The notes: generated from the letters alone by a model not told the origin. Positions 45,613-59,323 are shown, counted from the first letter of the stretch. The stretch: DNA of 64,000 bases from Laetiporus sulphureus 93-53 (GCF_001632365.1 NW_024468510.1:1678074-1742073); one strand, 5' to 3'. Numbers and translations are program-made.

Positions 45613-47235
45613 TCATACAGAATGGAAATCCATGTGAACAAGAGGCAGAAGGGCCGAGAAGGTATCCCAGACATTCTCGAAAGTCAACTCAACTATCCCT
45701 AATGTATCATATGCGACCTGTGCTATGTGCGCATACTCTGCGGAAACAAAATCAAGGATCTGATCACCACCCATGGTGGCCTTGATCTCAGCAACAACGG
45801 CCACATCGACTTTGACGAGACAGTTCTTACCCCCCCACTCCTCGTGCAGTGAGAATGCCTCATTGCGGGACATTCCAGATGGGCCGGGCTTCTTCTTGTC
45901 TTTCCGCATCCGTGCAGCATTGTGAAAATCTTTGAAGTTTTGCAGTTCCTGCCGGAGAAGGCGTGACCACAGCCACTGACACAATTGGCTGTGGACGAGA
46001 GAGTTCTTGATAATTCTGTATGCATCTGGGGACAGTGTACTCACAATTGCTCAGGATCCTCTGCATTATATATGCCATCCTGCAGGCCTCTGTTGAAGTG
46101 GGTCACAGCGTTATCGCCAAAGTCAAGTCGAAGTCGAAGCCACGAGTGTTCTATGGTGATGTTGTGCACACTGCGAAGGTAAACATCTGCAGGAAGTTGC
46201 TGATTGTCGAGTTCCTCATGAGAGATTGACCTGACATGAGTCGCAGTCAAGAGCTCAAGCTAGATCATCAGAAAGTCACGAGTCCAGCTCACCGCAAAGC
46301 ATCGACCAATCCATGCAGAGCAGTTGTTTCTGAGCCACAAACAGTTGTGAATTGCAGCGGTATGCCTATGTATTTGTGTATCAGTATTTGTCCAACTTGC
46401 GCTACGGAAACATCCATTCACGCGATGACTGACTTACCGCCGTACTTTTCCACCAAGCAAAGAAACAGATAGGCAATGATGTTCCCCATATGATTGCTAG
46501 GAACTATCCAAGCTCCGAGCCACTTTCCGGTTGCACCATCAAGAACTGCCCATATGGGGAAGCCGATCTTGTACAGCTTGTCATGACCATCTCCAGCCCA
46601 CCTCTCATGGATACCAATCGGACGTTTTGGGGAGCTATGAATCTTCTTAGCAGTAGGGTTCCGCATCTCGAAGCCCTCTGCATCATGTTGATGCATGATC
46701 TCAGAGACGAAGTCACTGCAATGAGTCCAGAGATTTAGGCAAGCTATTTGCTCGTTGTAAAAACCAATCACGTACCGGGTCAAGTGTACACCATGCTCGA
46801 ACGCGATCTTCCTCATGATGGTGTCTTTGCCTTGGTGACGAGCGGGATCCTTGTCCATTTGGGATACAACCAACTGCGTACGCTCATGCAGCGGCAAAGC
46901 CTTGGTTGTCACGCCGCTGCCCATAAGACCTAGTTCCTTCCGTCTCCGCCGTACCGTATACCAACTATTGACGTATCCACAGATCAGTCACTAAACTATG
47001 ATACTCTTTGATACGTACCTCATGTGTATTTGATACTCAGCAGCCAGACGCTTCGCGATCTTCTTGCTATCGGTGAGCCTCTCGTGATGGTACTTTTCAA
47101 GTGCCTCTTTGAGAACCGGGTCATCCGCTTTGACTGATTTTCCTTTCAGACGCAATCACCATTGCATATGAATAAGATCTCACGTTTCTCTCCATGTTGA
47201 TTCTTTCCCGTAGGGTTGTGATTGAACTGTGCCAT
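45613..47235 (-). CDS. Integrase-core (DDE-type) domain protein, transposon-derived
   Basis: Belongs to a group of long integrase-core genes common in agaricomycetes. Spliced reading from MAQFNHNPTGKNQHGEKRKS gives VKADDPVLKEALEKYHHERL, AAEYQIHM|SWYTVRRRRKEL (HTH-like), LVVSQMDKDPARHQGKDTI, SEIMHQHDAEGFEMRNP, the first catalytic-type region RWAGDGHDKLYKIGFPIWAV, GKWLGAWIVPSN, LQFTTVCGSETT, LRSVHNITIEHSWLRLRLD, NFKDFHNAARMRKDKKKPGP and WGGKNCLVKVDV. The frame is open through six exons. In relatives I recall, the second block reads TTDCGSE; here the Asp is Val, so the DDE triad would be incomplete. No terminal repeats were found next to it. A domesticated or dead transposase-like gene is likely. 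Confidence 0.75.
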
Positions 47236-47626
47236 TGCAGACACAATCAATACACTCACATCGATGAGTCACCCGCACGACAGCAGCCACAGCAGCCACA
47301 CCGGAAAGCCTACCAGATTCGGTAATTCAATTCAGCTCCCGCACGGCACACTCAGCCCAGAGAATTGTCACTTCACGGAGCCGCCCTTTCCCAAGGTAGG
47401 GATTGACGAGCTGATGCCCAAAGACCTGACGCTGCACTTCGCAAATCGAACCTATCGACACAGGTAGCATACGATAGCAGACAAAGCGTGTATGTACATT
47501 GTTCCTCATGAGGTGGAAATAAATACTACGAAAGCTTTAATATTATATCTCTTCTCAATTCAATCGACGCAAACAAGAACTAGAAAGCATTGTGAACGAC
47601 AACACGAAACAAACAAAAAAAGCCCA
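47236..47626. other. Intergenic spacer, about 390 bases
   Basis: Between the integrase-core start and the 3' end of the GAR-domain gene; both are on the minus strand. No feature seen. Confidence 0.45.
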
Positions 47627-50600
47627 CTAGGGTCTCCAGACAGGCTGACGCCCATGTGCGCTGAGCGCAGAAGTCCTTCCAGACCGCGGCGCCTTAGAAG
47701 GGGTATCTGGACGCCTGAGGTACTGCAGAGGGTTAAGAGGCGACCCCGGCGAGGAAGACTTGATAGACTGAGGGCTTGTTCCATTCGGCGGGGACAAAGA
47801 GAACGATGGCACGAACGGGCTCCTCGGTTCGGGTGTCACAGGCAGATTCGGTGGAGAAAATCGTTCGGCTGCTTGCGAGAGTGACGAAGAACTAATCCAC
47901 TTCTCATCTCGCGAACCAAGATTTGGAGAGTCTGGAAGTATCCGGAACGCATCAGCGAAATGCTCCTTGATGAACCTGCAGGCATTCGTTCAATGAGCAC
48001 TGAGGCGCATAAACATAGCGATGTCTCACTTTGAAAGCTCCGTCCATCCGCCACCAACTCGTACCATAACCGTTTGAGAACGCAGAATGCGGCAGAAACA
48101 TAGTTTAGGGTCCTCGTCTCCTATCCAATACTTCCCACTCCGATCCTTCCATGTGTTTGCAGCGTGTTCCACATTGATATTTACAGGAAGCTTGTTGACA
48201 ACATCGCCAACTGCGACATCTAGTTTGTTCTTTGGATCCGGAACGTACGGTTTCTTGACGGTCGACTTTGCCTTCGATAGCGGAGAAGATGTATAATTAT
48301 TCGGGAACGAACGTCTCGGGGCTCGAGCCCAGGAAGCGCGTTGGGAGGTCGATGGCTGTGCCGACTGCGAGAGGCGAGAGACTGAGCGAGAATGAGACAG
48401 CAATGGGACCTCGGACCTTGCAGGCGAGGTGACACGCTTTGGGCGGGAGGATTGGCCAGTATGAGCCCTAGGCCGCGTGATCACCGCACTAGATGCCTGT
48501 TTGACAGCGACTGGTACAGGAGCCTCTGAAGAGACACTAGTTTTCCTTTGACGGGAGGAGAATGTAGAGCCAAATAACGCGGATGAGGGTGGGCGAGAGA
48601 CAGAGCGACTTGCAGATGTGACGGATGCCCTGCTGATGGAACGAGCAGTGCTGGGAGATCGAGCTGATCGCGCAGTGCTGACCGAGCGTGGATTTCGCGA
48701 GGCCGAGGAGCTGCCATTTGTTGACCGTGCATTCCGTGGAGGGGCAAGGTATTGACTGTGAGTTGCTTCTGCAGAGAGGTTGACATTACTGGAACTCCTC
48801 TTGACCGAGAGCGTGGACCGTGAACTCGAGACAGAAGCGCGACTGCTCCGACCAGAGCTCATGACGCTGATGGGCCTCGACTCGGTTCCATCCATGCGAT
48901 CTGCCGCCATAGCCTCCAGCTCATCCCATGTTTGCATCACGCGGTCATGTTCAGCCGTAGCACGAGGATCATCTGCCACATCAGAGTATTGCGACGTCAA
49001 GTCGGCAATGATTCCTCTGGTAAACTCCAGCCGAGCAGAAAGTTGTCCTTCGGGAGGCAGGGCAATGTCCGGCGTGTACGACGTCAAGAGCATTTCAGGA
49101 GGAGATGGATAGCTGTCGATATGCGTCAAGAGATCACTGAGCACGTTATCGCAGTTGACAAGGGCATCCGATAAGTGCGCCAGGCTATGCAGCTTTTGCA
49201 TCAGTTCCTGTGACGATTCAATTTCGACGCGCAGGGACTGCAGTTCCGCCTCCACCAACGGTTCCTGAGCTGTCGAAGGCAAATCATACGTTATAGAGTT
49301 GATTAACGTGAGCTGGTGATCCATACGTCTGCATTGATCATGGCTCGGGAGTGAGTCGTGCGACTGCGAGCTAGGATGTGCAATCTCATTCTCATGGATG
49401 GAATGCAGTTTTCTGCGTAATCCGGAAATCTTGTCCAGCAATGCCTTGGCCTGAGCGCTGACTGTTGGCTCTGGCGATAGGGGTAGTCCTCGCAGGCCGA
49501 AGATGTCTGCACATAGTTGGCACCTCTGATTGAGACGTAAGGGAAAGAATGACTCACTATCGCCATCGTTTGCATCTAACCTGTCTAGAACTATAGTCTT
49601 GTCACCTTCCCACTCTTCGACTGGTTCAAGTACCTCCGGGACTAAAGTGATGTTGGTGTCCGTCTCCTCCTCAACCCCTCCCGTACCGACGCTAGCGATC
49701 GTCAACTCGGGAGTATCCTGCCTCTGTTCGCACACGACGCATACAGTCAGCTCCTCTTCTATCGAGAGTTTGGATGTACCTTACCTCCAACTCCTCGTCT
49801 GGTTTGTGAACCTCCACAGTTGTGGTCTGCACCGCAACATCCTCAACATCTTTAGCTTTCAGATGCTCTTCCTTGTCGATGAAAGCTTGCTCCGTTAGTC
49901 TAGCTTGCTCTGCATGTATCGCATGGGAAACGCGCTGCTGTAACAGCGATGTGCTTTCTTTCCACGATGCGAACTGGCCCTCAGCATCGTCCACATCCCT
50001 CTGCCGAGAAGTGAGGATGTCACTCGACGCCCCAGGCCTATCATCATGCGACTGAGAGCGGAGACGGTAGAGTAATCCGTGTAGAGGAGAGAATGACCGA
50101 GCAATTTCTGGCCCTTCTGTTTGCAATAGCTGCTCCAAATCGCTAGAGAGGTGTTTCAGATCCTCCAAGCCCAACGGCGTGGCATGGTCAGCGAATGAGT
50201 TGTGGATAGATGAAACAGTTTCTGTAACGGCGCGAATACTGTCTTGCACAGCGACAATCGCCTCGTCCACGGCTTGCGCGATCTTGGCCAACTGGAAATG
50301 ATTAGCCTTCCGTTCAATTCCTTTGACTGACCCAGACAGAGTCAACGTATAAGCGTTAGAATCGGCGCGCACCGCGTGATCCGCTAAAGTAGGATCGATC
50401 GGCGAGCCAAGCGAACATGCCTGCTGCACAGCATCAAGCGTGCATGCCGGAATCGATGAGGGCCGCCATGTGTCCGAAGTATCACTGATCGAAGATGACG
50501 AAGATGTTTGCTGGCTAATAAATGGCACACGACGGGGTAGATCATCAATGTACGCGCGGACCGATTCTTGACAACGCTTGAGATCACTAGTCAAAGCGCC

Positions 50601-53000
50601 TTCAACGAGGAGTAGCTCTTCACCAGACAGACCCCCATCCAAGACCTCTGGTATCCATTGGTCAAATCGACCGTTTAGATCTCCAATCTCCCCTTGCAAT
50701 TCGCGGAAGCGATCGCGGACATGCTCCATGATGGCCGTCTGCATCTTGATGGAATCCCAGACTTCAGCAGTGTTCCGCACGCTCTCCAAGAACGTCGACA
50801 ATCCAGTGAAACACCGCGTTAGATACCCTAGCAGCGGCGGGCCTAACGCAGGTGATAGGGTCGCTAGTGGAACGGTGACCTGATCACGAAGATCCGCCTC
50901 GATTTGGTCCAACCTCGCAGCAGCTGTATCATGGCATATTGCGACGGGAGGGGATGGTGCATTAGGGCTTTCAGGGGTTGGTGGTGCATCATGTACATCA
51001 GTCTCTTGCTGCCACACCGAGCCTACCATCGCAGCAGCTACTTGCTCTCGGAGACGATATATATCCTCGAAAACGTGTCCCATCACAGTCCAAATACGCC
51101 TCACTGCCGTGAGCGCGGTAGCGCGACCCATAATCTCTTCTCGTGCTTTCGCAGTCTGTTGGTGAGAGGCGAACAATTGCTCAACTGTGCCTACACAGTC
51201 AGCCTTGAATTGCGGGTCTATCCCAGGACGGTCGAGATGCAATAATGCCGCTCGCGCAGCGCGAGATGCGTTCGCAACCTCCGAGTTTGCCGCGTCTATC
51301 TCCTGCATCATAGAAGGTAGCATCCCGACGAAGAATGAATGGCGAGTCCCTTCCAGACACGCCTCGGTAGACAAGTCTGGAGGTGTCCCATCGCCATTGT
51401 CGCTGCTGAGCCCCTCGGTCAAACGCTCAGTCAGAGAATCAAACCGCGCAGATATGTCTCTTGCAGTCTTGCATGTTGCTTCTGCATGTTTGACTGCCTC
51501 GACTGACGAGTGATACTCGTTGACCTGGCGCTCAACCCTTCTTGCTTGCTCCAAAGCGGATGTCAGCTCTTGAGAAAGTAAGCGCACAATGGTCTCGTTA
51601 GCTTCCGCTTGTTCAGGGAACAGCGGGTGAACCGGTCGGGGAAACATGCTCGAAGGAGAGGCCGGATTGTTTCTTGACGATATTCGCTTCACGAGCGAGC
51701 TGATGCGTGAACTGAATGCAGCGTCAAGACGTGGATTCGGATGGGCTTGTAGGGCGGCGTCCAATTCTTCCAGCAACGTCTCCACCGCAGCCTTGTCCTT
51801 CGACGTTTCAGCATAGATATCATCGGCCCTAACACTCTGTCAGAACCTGATGGTAACGGTGGAAAGTGTGGGTATACCTTGTCCATTGCGTTACTACGCT
51901 CATGACGAATCTCCCAACATCGTCCGTGGCACTGCCAACCTCGTTCTCGAGCCTGTCCTGCTCGTCAAGAAATTCGTCCGGAATTGTCCTTTGGCTCCTT
52001 CTGCTCCGCGCAATCCACTTATCCAGAGTCTTCGCCGTGACAGGAATCTTGCTGAGTCTCAATGAAGACAGCCGGCTCGTCAGCTGTGCGGCCTCGCGTG
52101 AAAGCTGTTCAGTGTACTTGTATCTCGAACTCCGAGAAGCCCCGGATAAAGATAGGTAAGACGAGTCAGAGGCCATCGAGGTCATGGATACTATGGAGCT
52201 GCGCCTGCTAGGCACCGGTTCGCTAACAGTTTCCGTTAGGGTTTCCGTTATGGAGGCCGCATGTTCGGATGCCGCACTGGACCAGCGAGCTCGTGTGGCC
52301 AAGAATTGTCTGATGTCGGCAAGGAGATTGTGGTACTCCGTCCACGCTGCAGCACGCCTATCTTCCCACGTTAGCCGGATGTCCAGCATCTGCAGGTTGG
52401 CAGCTCGGTCTGTAAGTAAATGGAGGAGCCGGTCCAACCGATAGATAGTAGTAAGGGTTAGCTCAATGAGGTCGGTATCTGCAGGAGATAGGTTGCGCTG
52501 GGCGGCAGCTACGAATGAAGAGAGAGCTTAGGTCCTAGGAGATGCTACTGGTTTGCAGGAATGAACTCGCCTTTCGTGAACTTCTTCAACTTTCTGAGCT
52601 CACCGTCATCGAAAATCCTGATATCCTTTTCTATCCTATCGTGCTCCGCAAACCACTCCTCCAGTTCCGCACGAGACGGCAGAGTATCCAAAGGGCCGAA
52701 AACCTCCACAGCCGGCATATTCTCTAAGAACTTGTGTGATCATGAGTCGCCACATCACCGTATTACGGCACAGTGCTCTACCTGTATCTTTTCTTCTATC
52801 CATTCTTTACGTTGACTGAATGCCTGGAGTTCGATGACCTCGTGCCATTCCAGAGACTGTTCGTCCGGCGATCCCGGTGACACGGGAGAAGGTTTGTCGG
52901 CGTCTTGTCGCTTGTCCCTGACAAACGTGTCCTTGATATCAAGAGTACCTTGCAACATTGCCTCGAGCGCAGCCGAGGCGGTGGTAGCTTCTTGAGGCAT
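47627..53000 (-). CDS. Giant GAR (Gas2-related) domain cytoskeletal protein
   Basis: Predicted protein of roughly 1,650 residues in at least nine exons. The N-terminal part (MPQEATTASAALEAML, then LEWHEVIELQAFSQRKEWIE) begins a mostly helical region with heptad-like stretches over more than 900 residues, spectrin- or plakin-like in character (for example ELDAALQAHPNPRLDAAF and RVERQVNEYHSSVEAVKHAE). A Ser/Arg-rich basic segment follows, with many SR and RS pairs (SVSRPPSSALFG). The GAR domain near the C-terminus reads VGDVVNKLPVNINVE, WKDRSGKYWIGDE and VMVRVGGGWTELSKFIKEH. GAR domains bind microtubules, so a microtubule-linked role is likely; the exact function is unknown. The start is the first ATG (53000). 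The tail after the GAR domain is Pro/Ser-rich and ends GRQPVWRP. Confidence 0.8.
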
Positions 53001-53421
53001 TTCTTCCAAACGAGGAGTCAACTGATTTCACGAAGGTATAAGTATCATTCAGAACTCCAGATGGGTGTGCAGCGTGTTAGAACATGCTGCTGGGCGGAGG
53101 TTGAGCGGAAGAGGGGTCGCAACGAGGCAGCGGTGAGTATACGGTACTATGGGATTATGAGAAGGCATGACTAGCGCTCGTGGGTAAGTATGACGGCTCG
53201 GCTAGCGCGATACAGTACACGGACCGGACCTGATTCACATTGCTACAAAACACACAACTACAACAATCTACGTTAGGTATGGAATATGCATGGCTAAGAG
53301 CGTCCTACCAGAAAAGACAGCCAAAGATGATTACAGATTCGAAGCTAACAAGGTAATAAAATAGCGTTCAAAAATGGCAGAAAGGGTCAACACGAAGTAA
53401 GGGGGGTCCATCGCGTCAACA
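53001..53421. other. Intergenic spacer, about 420 bases
   Basis: Between the 5' end of the GAR-domain gene and the 3' end of BEM1; no gene seen. Confidence 0.5.
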
Positions 53422-55557
53422 TCACCCCGCATACAGCACGTACTTGTCCGTGGTGTCCAGCCATATTCGCAGATCTTCATCGCACATAAGATCCACGAAG
53501 TCGTTGTTGACGCTATCTCGGAAGCGCAGAGTGGAGACGGGAGAGTCCAGCTTCAGCTTCTCCGACGCTTTTTCGAGCAGCTGAGCATGCGTGATGTTGG
53601 GGTGTACTCGCAAGGCAACAATGTCTTCCGCAGAGGGGGCGAATATCTTAATTTTCAAGAATGCGATTTGAGGATTGGTCGCGGATATTGGGGGATTGTA
53701 GTTCGCGTTGGATTGTGAACGAGTGCGCCCGGACAGCGAGGTCCGCGACGTAGCTGTAGAGCCGGCCTGTGAGACGCGTCCAGAACTCGGGTGGTGATCA
53801 TGGGACGAAGCGACAGATGAGCAGGACTGGCCATTCATTTGATAGTATTCTGATTGCAAGCCAGGGGCGGATGTCTGCGAAGAATGAGTGTAGACGGATG
53901 CGCCGTTCTGCGCTCGCTCATGGCCAGTGGTGGTCCGTGACCTGGGCCGTAGAGGCTGCGTGGTTGCCCATTGCGGGTCCGTTGATAGACGTGACGAGGT
54001 GCTCTGGTGGTAACGGTGGCCATACGAGTCCACCCCATATGAATCGCCGAAGCCGTCCGTCTCGTCATAGCCATACCCTTCTTCGATAATCTCCCCTTGC
54101 TCAGATATCTGCAAGCGGGCTAGACGCTCCGCTTCGTGGTAGGGATCTACCCCATTCTGATCGTACTGCTCCTCCGTCTGCTGAGCCATTTGATCCAGCG
54201 CTGCAATTTCTTGCAAGCGTGGCTCAATATCGCCCTCGGCGTCACCGGATTTCAACCCCAAGAACGTGCGAACAAGCGTGTGCTCCAAAATATAGCGAGC
54301 ATACTGCTGTAGGTCACAGAGCCTATGAAGATAGTCGTCGAGCTCTGCTCGCCTGGTGTTCGTGACTTCAGTATCGACTTGCGAGACAGGCCCGGGCATA
54401 TAAGGTAAGATACGAGAATTCGGGTCAGAATCTCCAGCCTCAATAGGAAATGCGTGGAGCAGGTCGATCTGGAAATCGTAAAAGTCGTTATAGGATCGGA
54501 AGAGCACAAGTTGTTTCGCAGGGGGGAGATTGTCCGTTCCCGATGGGTCATACGGCTGGTAGATGGCGTGCACGCGGAACCAATATTCGTCCATCTCATA
54601 GTGGAAAGAATTGACGTCGGCTGACAGAAGGATGCCTTCTGGGAGGAGTTTGGGGGACGCAGGTCGGGGAATGTCTGGCGGCAGAGGCTTCTCCCGTTCA
54701 ACATACTGCGAAGAGACGGACGAGGCTGGAGGCACAGGGGGGACGGCAGGCGTTCTTGATGGATTCCTCACGACATTAGCGGCAGTTGAATCGTCGAGCA
54801 CACCCAGATTGATGCTATTGGCTTTGTAGTTCATCATGGCGCGTTTCCACTCCTCCACCCGTGGCAACGCTCCGCCATCAATTAGCGCCATTACATCCTC
54901 GACAGGACGACCAGTTGCTGGGTCACGGACCTCAACAAACGACACTGGGACTAACCCAGGTCGCCCGAGACGACCGATAGGTTTGGCCACAAACCACTCC
55001 CGGTTGGACTGAGCGACGACGGTGATGGAGTCCCCCTGCTTAGCATCCAGTTCATCGGCGCGCTCCGCTACGAAGTCATGCAACACAATGGCATAGTAGG
55101 CCTGAGGTTTGGCGGACGAACCGGACCTGGCTCTGTCCGTCGTGGCCGCACTGCCATTTGCTGCGCCGCCCTTAAAATTGCTAGTCGACGGCGGCCGTGG
55201 TCTTGGAGCCTATCGATATGAGCGCATCACGTGTAAAGACATTGATACTCACGTCGCTGCGCCCTTGTGAAACTCCTCGAACATATCGCAGGGAACTAAG
55301 CCCCGTGCGCCCGTCATCGGGTTATGGGCCTCATACCACACTCCTTGTTTGTTTAGATCGCTCAGGACATGGAAGAAGTCTCCCTTCTCAAAAGAGAGCT
55401 CTTGCGGGGCGGTGGATTTGTAGGAATCGAGGGCCCTGATGACCTTCTTCGGCGGTTGGATAGCGCTGGATGGTTTGGAAAGGGATGGCAAAGGAGTAGA
55501 TATGTGTTGGGACTGGTCCTTGTGCCCATTAAGGGATTTGCGTAGTGTTTTCATCAT
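53422..55557 (-). CDS. BEM1: BEM1/Scd2 polarity scaffold (SH3-SH3-PX-PB1)
   Basis: Scaffold that links Cdc42, its exchange factor and PAK kinase at sites of polar growth. Two main exons are split by one intron near 55250-55205; about 695 residues. Domains in order: first SH3 around residues 38-95 (KVIRALDSYKSTAPQELSFE, then GARGLVPCDMFEEF), second SH3 around 138-195 (AYYAIVLHDFVAERADELDA, then GLVPVSFVEV), PX around 280-400 (FHYEMDEYWFRVHAIY, LVLFRSYNDFYDFQIDLLH, SRILPYMPGP), a Ser/Gln-rich linker, and PB1 at the C-terminus (FLKIKIFAPSAEDIVALRV ... CDEDLRIWLD). The PB1 acidic cluster needed to bind the exchange factor is visible. Two ATGs, at 55557 and 55554, open the frame. Divergent from NOT3 by about 780 bases. 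Confidence 0.94.
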
Positions 55558-56334
55558 ATGTGAGCGACGTCAGCGGAGAGAGGTCGTGAGAGGGCGTGAA
55601 AGGAGAGAACTGGGAGACGAAGAGCAGCAGAGAAGACGGTGGTGGCGGTATTATCTGCGACCCGTAGCATGACCTGCCGGTTGAGTTCCCACACGGTTCA
55701 CCGCAGGTGTGCTATCCCATTTTAGGCATGTCTCGTGGGCTTCTCTTGATCGGCAGATCCCATCCTGCAGGGACCCTAGCTGCGAACTCCGTCAATTCCA
55801 GCCAGATATCTGTCCCCCTCACATCGTCCACTGCATTTTCCCGCACATTCTCCGTGTCGTTTCGTTCGTTGCGCGCCACTGTGCGCCACGTCGCCGCAGT
55901 GCCCAGCTGCGGCCCGATCTAGGAAACCTGTTCTGTATTTCTGTCCGGTGCTTGAGGTGGCCGGTTGCGGTGCAGCTCCAGTTAACGTCCTCCCGGTCTG
56001 TGTTTAGGAACCGTGATGTTATCAACAAGAACCTTGGAAGGCTGTGAATATCTGAGATAATGGCGCCCACGTCGAGCACCTACCAACAATCGATAGATGT
56101 TCGCAACATCCATGTCGTAGCAAACACGAGGCTTCGTACTCCGCGAACATCTCTGCCCACCCGACGAGGCCACAACGTCGGCCCCGCCACTGGACACGCT
56201 CAGTCGATCGCGTTCGCCACAATTCGCGCGCCTCACGTGACTGTCACGCGATGGTCACAAGGATGTCGCAGAACACTGCCGCTCACTCTGGCTTAATTCT
56301 CCTGTACATCTCCTCTCTCTCATCGCTGCTCACC
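55558..56334. other. Divergent promoter region of BEM1 and NOT3
   Basis: About 780 bases between two diverging starts. A CT-rich tract (gtacatctcctctctctc) directly precedes the NOT3 ATG, as is common for fungal housekeeping promoters. No gene seen. Confidence 0.5.
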
Positions 56335-59323
56335 ATGGCAGCCAGGAAACTACAAAGTACGTGTATGCTGCGTTCACGCTCCGCGCAGACACTGACCGCG
56401 CAGTGCAGCTGAGATTGACCGCACCTTGAAGAAGGTCGCGGAGGGCGTCGAGCTCTTCGAGAGCATCTACGACAAGATGCAGGCGTCCACAAACCAGACG
56501 CAGAAAGAGAAGCTGGAAACTGATCTCAAGACGCAGATCAAGAAACTTCAGCGGTTGCGGGACCAAATAAAGACGTGGGTCGCGAGCAATGACATTAAGG
56601 ACAAGAGCGCTCTACTCGAGAACCGGAGACTCATTGAGACGGTGAGTACTGCTGTGCATCCCTCCACCCTCCTCTGCACGTAATCCATATTCCTTGTACT
56701 GGAAGATTGCCACGTGCGGAGGAGGTCATCCACCATGAGGTAGTTGCTGATCCGCGCCCCGCTTGCGTCCATCCTACACTTCACCCTCCACCCTATACCC
56801 TCACTCAGCAAATGGAGAAGTTCAAAGCATGCGAAAAGGAGATGAAGACAAAGGCATTCTCGAAGGAGGGCCTCATTCAGTCCGCGAAGCTCGACCCGAA
56901 GGCACAGGAGAAGCTCGAAGTAACAACATGGCTGCGCGAGCGCGTCGAGGAGCTGCTTCAGCAGGTTGAGCAGGCAGAAGCAGAGATTGAGACCCTGCAG
57001 GGAGGCGGAAAGAAGAAGAAAGCTGGAACGACAGCATCGGAGCGACTAGAGACGCTTGAGCGTCTGAACGAGCGCCGGAAGTGGCACATTAGTCGACTGG
57101 AGATCATCTTGCGTCTGCTGGAGAATAGCACATTATCAACAGAGAGGGTGCAAGATCTCAGAGATGACATCCAATACTTCGTGGAGAGCAATGCGGTTTG
57201 TCCAAATGTAAGCTTCTCAGTGGCAATATCTGACGTTCCTCTACAGGAGGATGATTTCGATGAGGACGAGGGCATCTATGATGAACTCAACCTTGATGAG
57301 GAGGAAGAGAAGTTTGGCCTGGCAAATGTAAACGATGAGGATAGTGATGAGTCGGAAGACGCAAGTGAAGGTGGGTGATCCTCGTTGCAGAGGGTCGTGT
57401 GCCATGCTAACTCATCGTGCTACGCATAGATCTTCTTCCAAGAACGCCGTCCTCTAAGAAACACGACGAAGAGCCTCCATCGATCAGTAGTAAACGTGAT
57501 GGAAGTCCTGTGCTGAAGAGACCTAGTGTCTCCCTCCAAACACGCAGTGAGTGTTACCAGATGTTCCCAACCATGGCGTCCGCTGACCTCCCACAGAGCC
57601 GTCAATAGCTTCAGAAAGTGTGTTGCTTCATTCTGCTGCTGCGATCCCTATTTATCGTCCCTCTAGCACCAAAGCCACCGCCAAATCCAAACTTTGCGCA
57701 ACAACCTATGGCGAGCATACTGAAGGCCGGTCTGCCCCCACAACCAAGACCAAGTCTAAAGTACGCTGCAGCGGCAGCGGCAGCAGTCGCTTCCCCATCA
57801 TCAGCGCAACAATCGGCAGCACATCCACCACCGACACCTTCGGCAGCATCAAGTCAGCCTGCGGCGCCTACAGCGCCATCAATATCCACTGCGTCGGCAA
57901 CACCGTCATTGGCGCCGGACCAGACGTCAGCAGTTACGTCGTCGCCGAGCTTGACGCATCCTTCTGTGACAAGCCCAATGCTCTCCTCAGCATCGGTATC
58001 AGCACAGCAGGCTGATGGATACTCTGTTCGTGACTCACCGGCATTGTCGGAAGCGGTACCTAGTTCCCTCAGCGGGCCTGCGGCGACATCGTCGCCACAA
58101 CGATTGTCTCGGAAAGGTGCGTGTGTGTTCAAGTCAACTCATGTGAGCTGAACCTAATTGATTGGCCATGATAGCATCGGCATTATCACCAACAGCACTG
58201 CAGGCGCTCAACGCAGCAGTAAGTTGCAGTACTCATGTTCGATCCGAGCACCGCGTGAACCCTCTTCACAGCAACCGGCCCCGACAGAAGCTCAATTGCC
58301 TCCACAAGCCAATGGAACAACACAACAGCCACAACCCGCTGCTCGACAGCTACCAGCGCCATCGGGTCAGTCGCCAGTACCACAGCAAGCGCAGCCCTCC
58401 CTTTCCCCATCTACGAATGTCCAGCCAGCAGATGCATCGCCTATGCCTTCCGCTTCACAACAGCAGCCCCAGCAGCAGATGCCACAATATCCTCCAGGCG
58501 TTAGGGTGCCTGCGGCGAACCCGTCAGCGGACCAGGAACACGCGCTCCCGCAGGGAGTTGCGGCACAACAACAGGGCGTGAGCGTGCAGAGGCCTGCGTC
58601 GACTGCACCATCACAGATGCCGCCGCAATTGCAGCCACAGCAGCCTAGGCCTATTCCGAACTCCCTATCGGACCTTGTAGTGTCTTTCGAAAACGTCAAG
58701 CAGAAAGGTTTGTAAGGTTCTGTCTTCTCACTGGATCCGGTGGACTGAGGGTGTATGCGCGTACAGCCACACACCGCATGTCCAACCTCGACCAGGTGCA
58801 CAAGTTGCTGCAAGGTAGCTACTCCAGCATGCCGCAACCTCAGGATACGGAGAAGTGAGTGCCTCTGCGCAATGTGGACCGCCTATCTCGTGCTGACCTG
58901 CTTCAGGCCGAAGTACTACGTGCCACGGAATCCCATCCAGACACCGTCGTACTATCCCCAGACGCCGAATCCTATCCTGAACACCGCGGGTATCTTCTCG
59001 CAGCTGGACGTAGAGACTCTGTTCTATGTGTTCTATTACCTTCCAGGCACATACCAACAGTAAGTTCTGAAAGGCCGCCGGTATCTATGCGCTCTTCGAC
59101 CCACAATACTTGTTGCAGGTATCTCGCAGCCAAAGAGCTCAAGAGGCAATCATGGCGATTCCACGTGAAGTACTTGACATGGTTCCAGCGACACTCCGAG
59201 CCGCAAGCGATTACGGAGGAGTATGAGCAAGGTGTCTACGTCTACTTCGACTGGGAAGGCTCATGGTGTCAGCGCAAGAAGAGCGACTTCCGTTTTGAGT
59301 ACCGATATTTGTCTGAGGACTGA
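56335..59323 (+). CDS. NOT3: NOT3/NOT5, CCR4-NOT complex subunit 3
   Basis: Subunit of the CCR4-NOT deadenylase that controls mRNA decay. The N-terminal Not3 coiled-coil domain runs [20 protein letters not shown], then [60 protein letters not shown] and [18 protein letters not shown], and ends in an acidic segment ([20 protein letters not shown]). A long Pro/Gln/Ser/Ala-rich linker follows. The C-terminal NOT box contains [74 protein letters not shown] and [15 protein letters not shown]. At least twelve exons with short introns. Both ends match the family strongly. Convergent with bL12m; no lesion seen. Confidence 0.94.
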
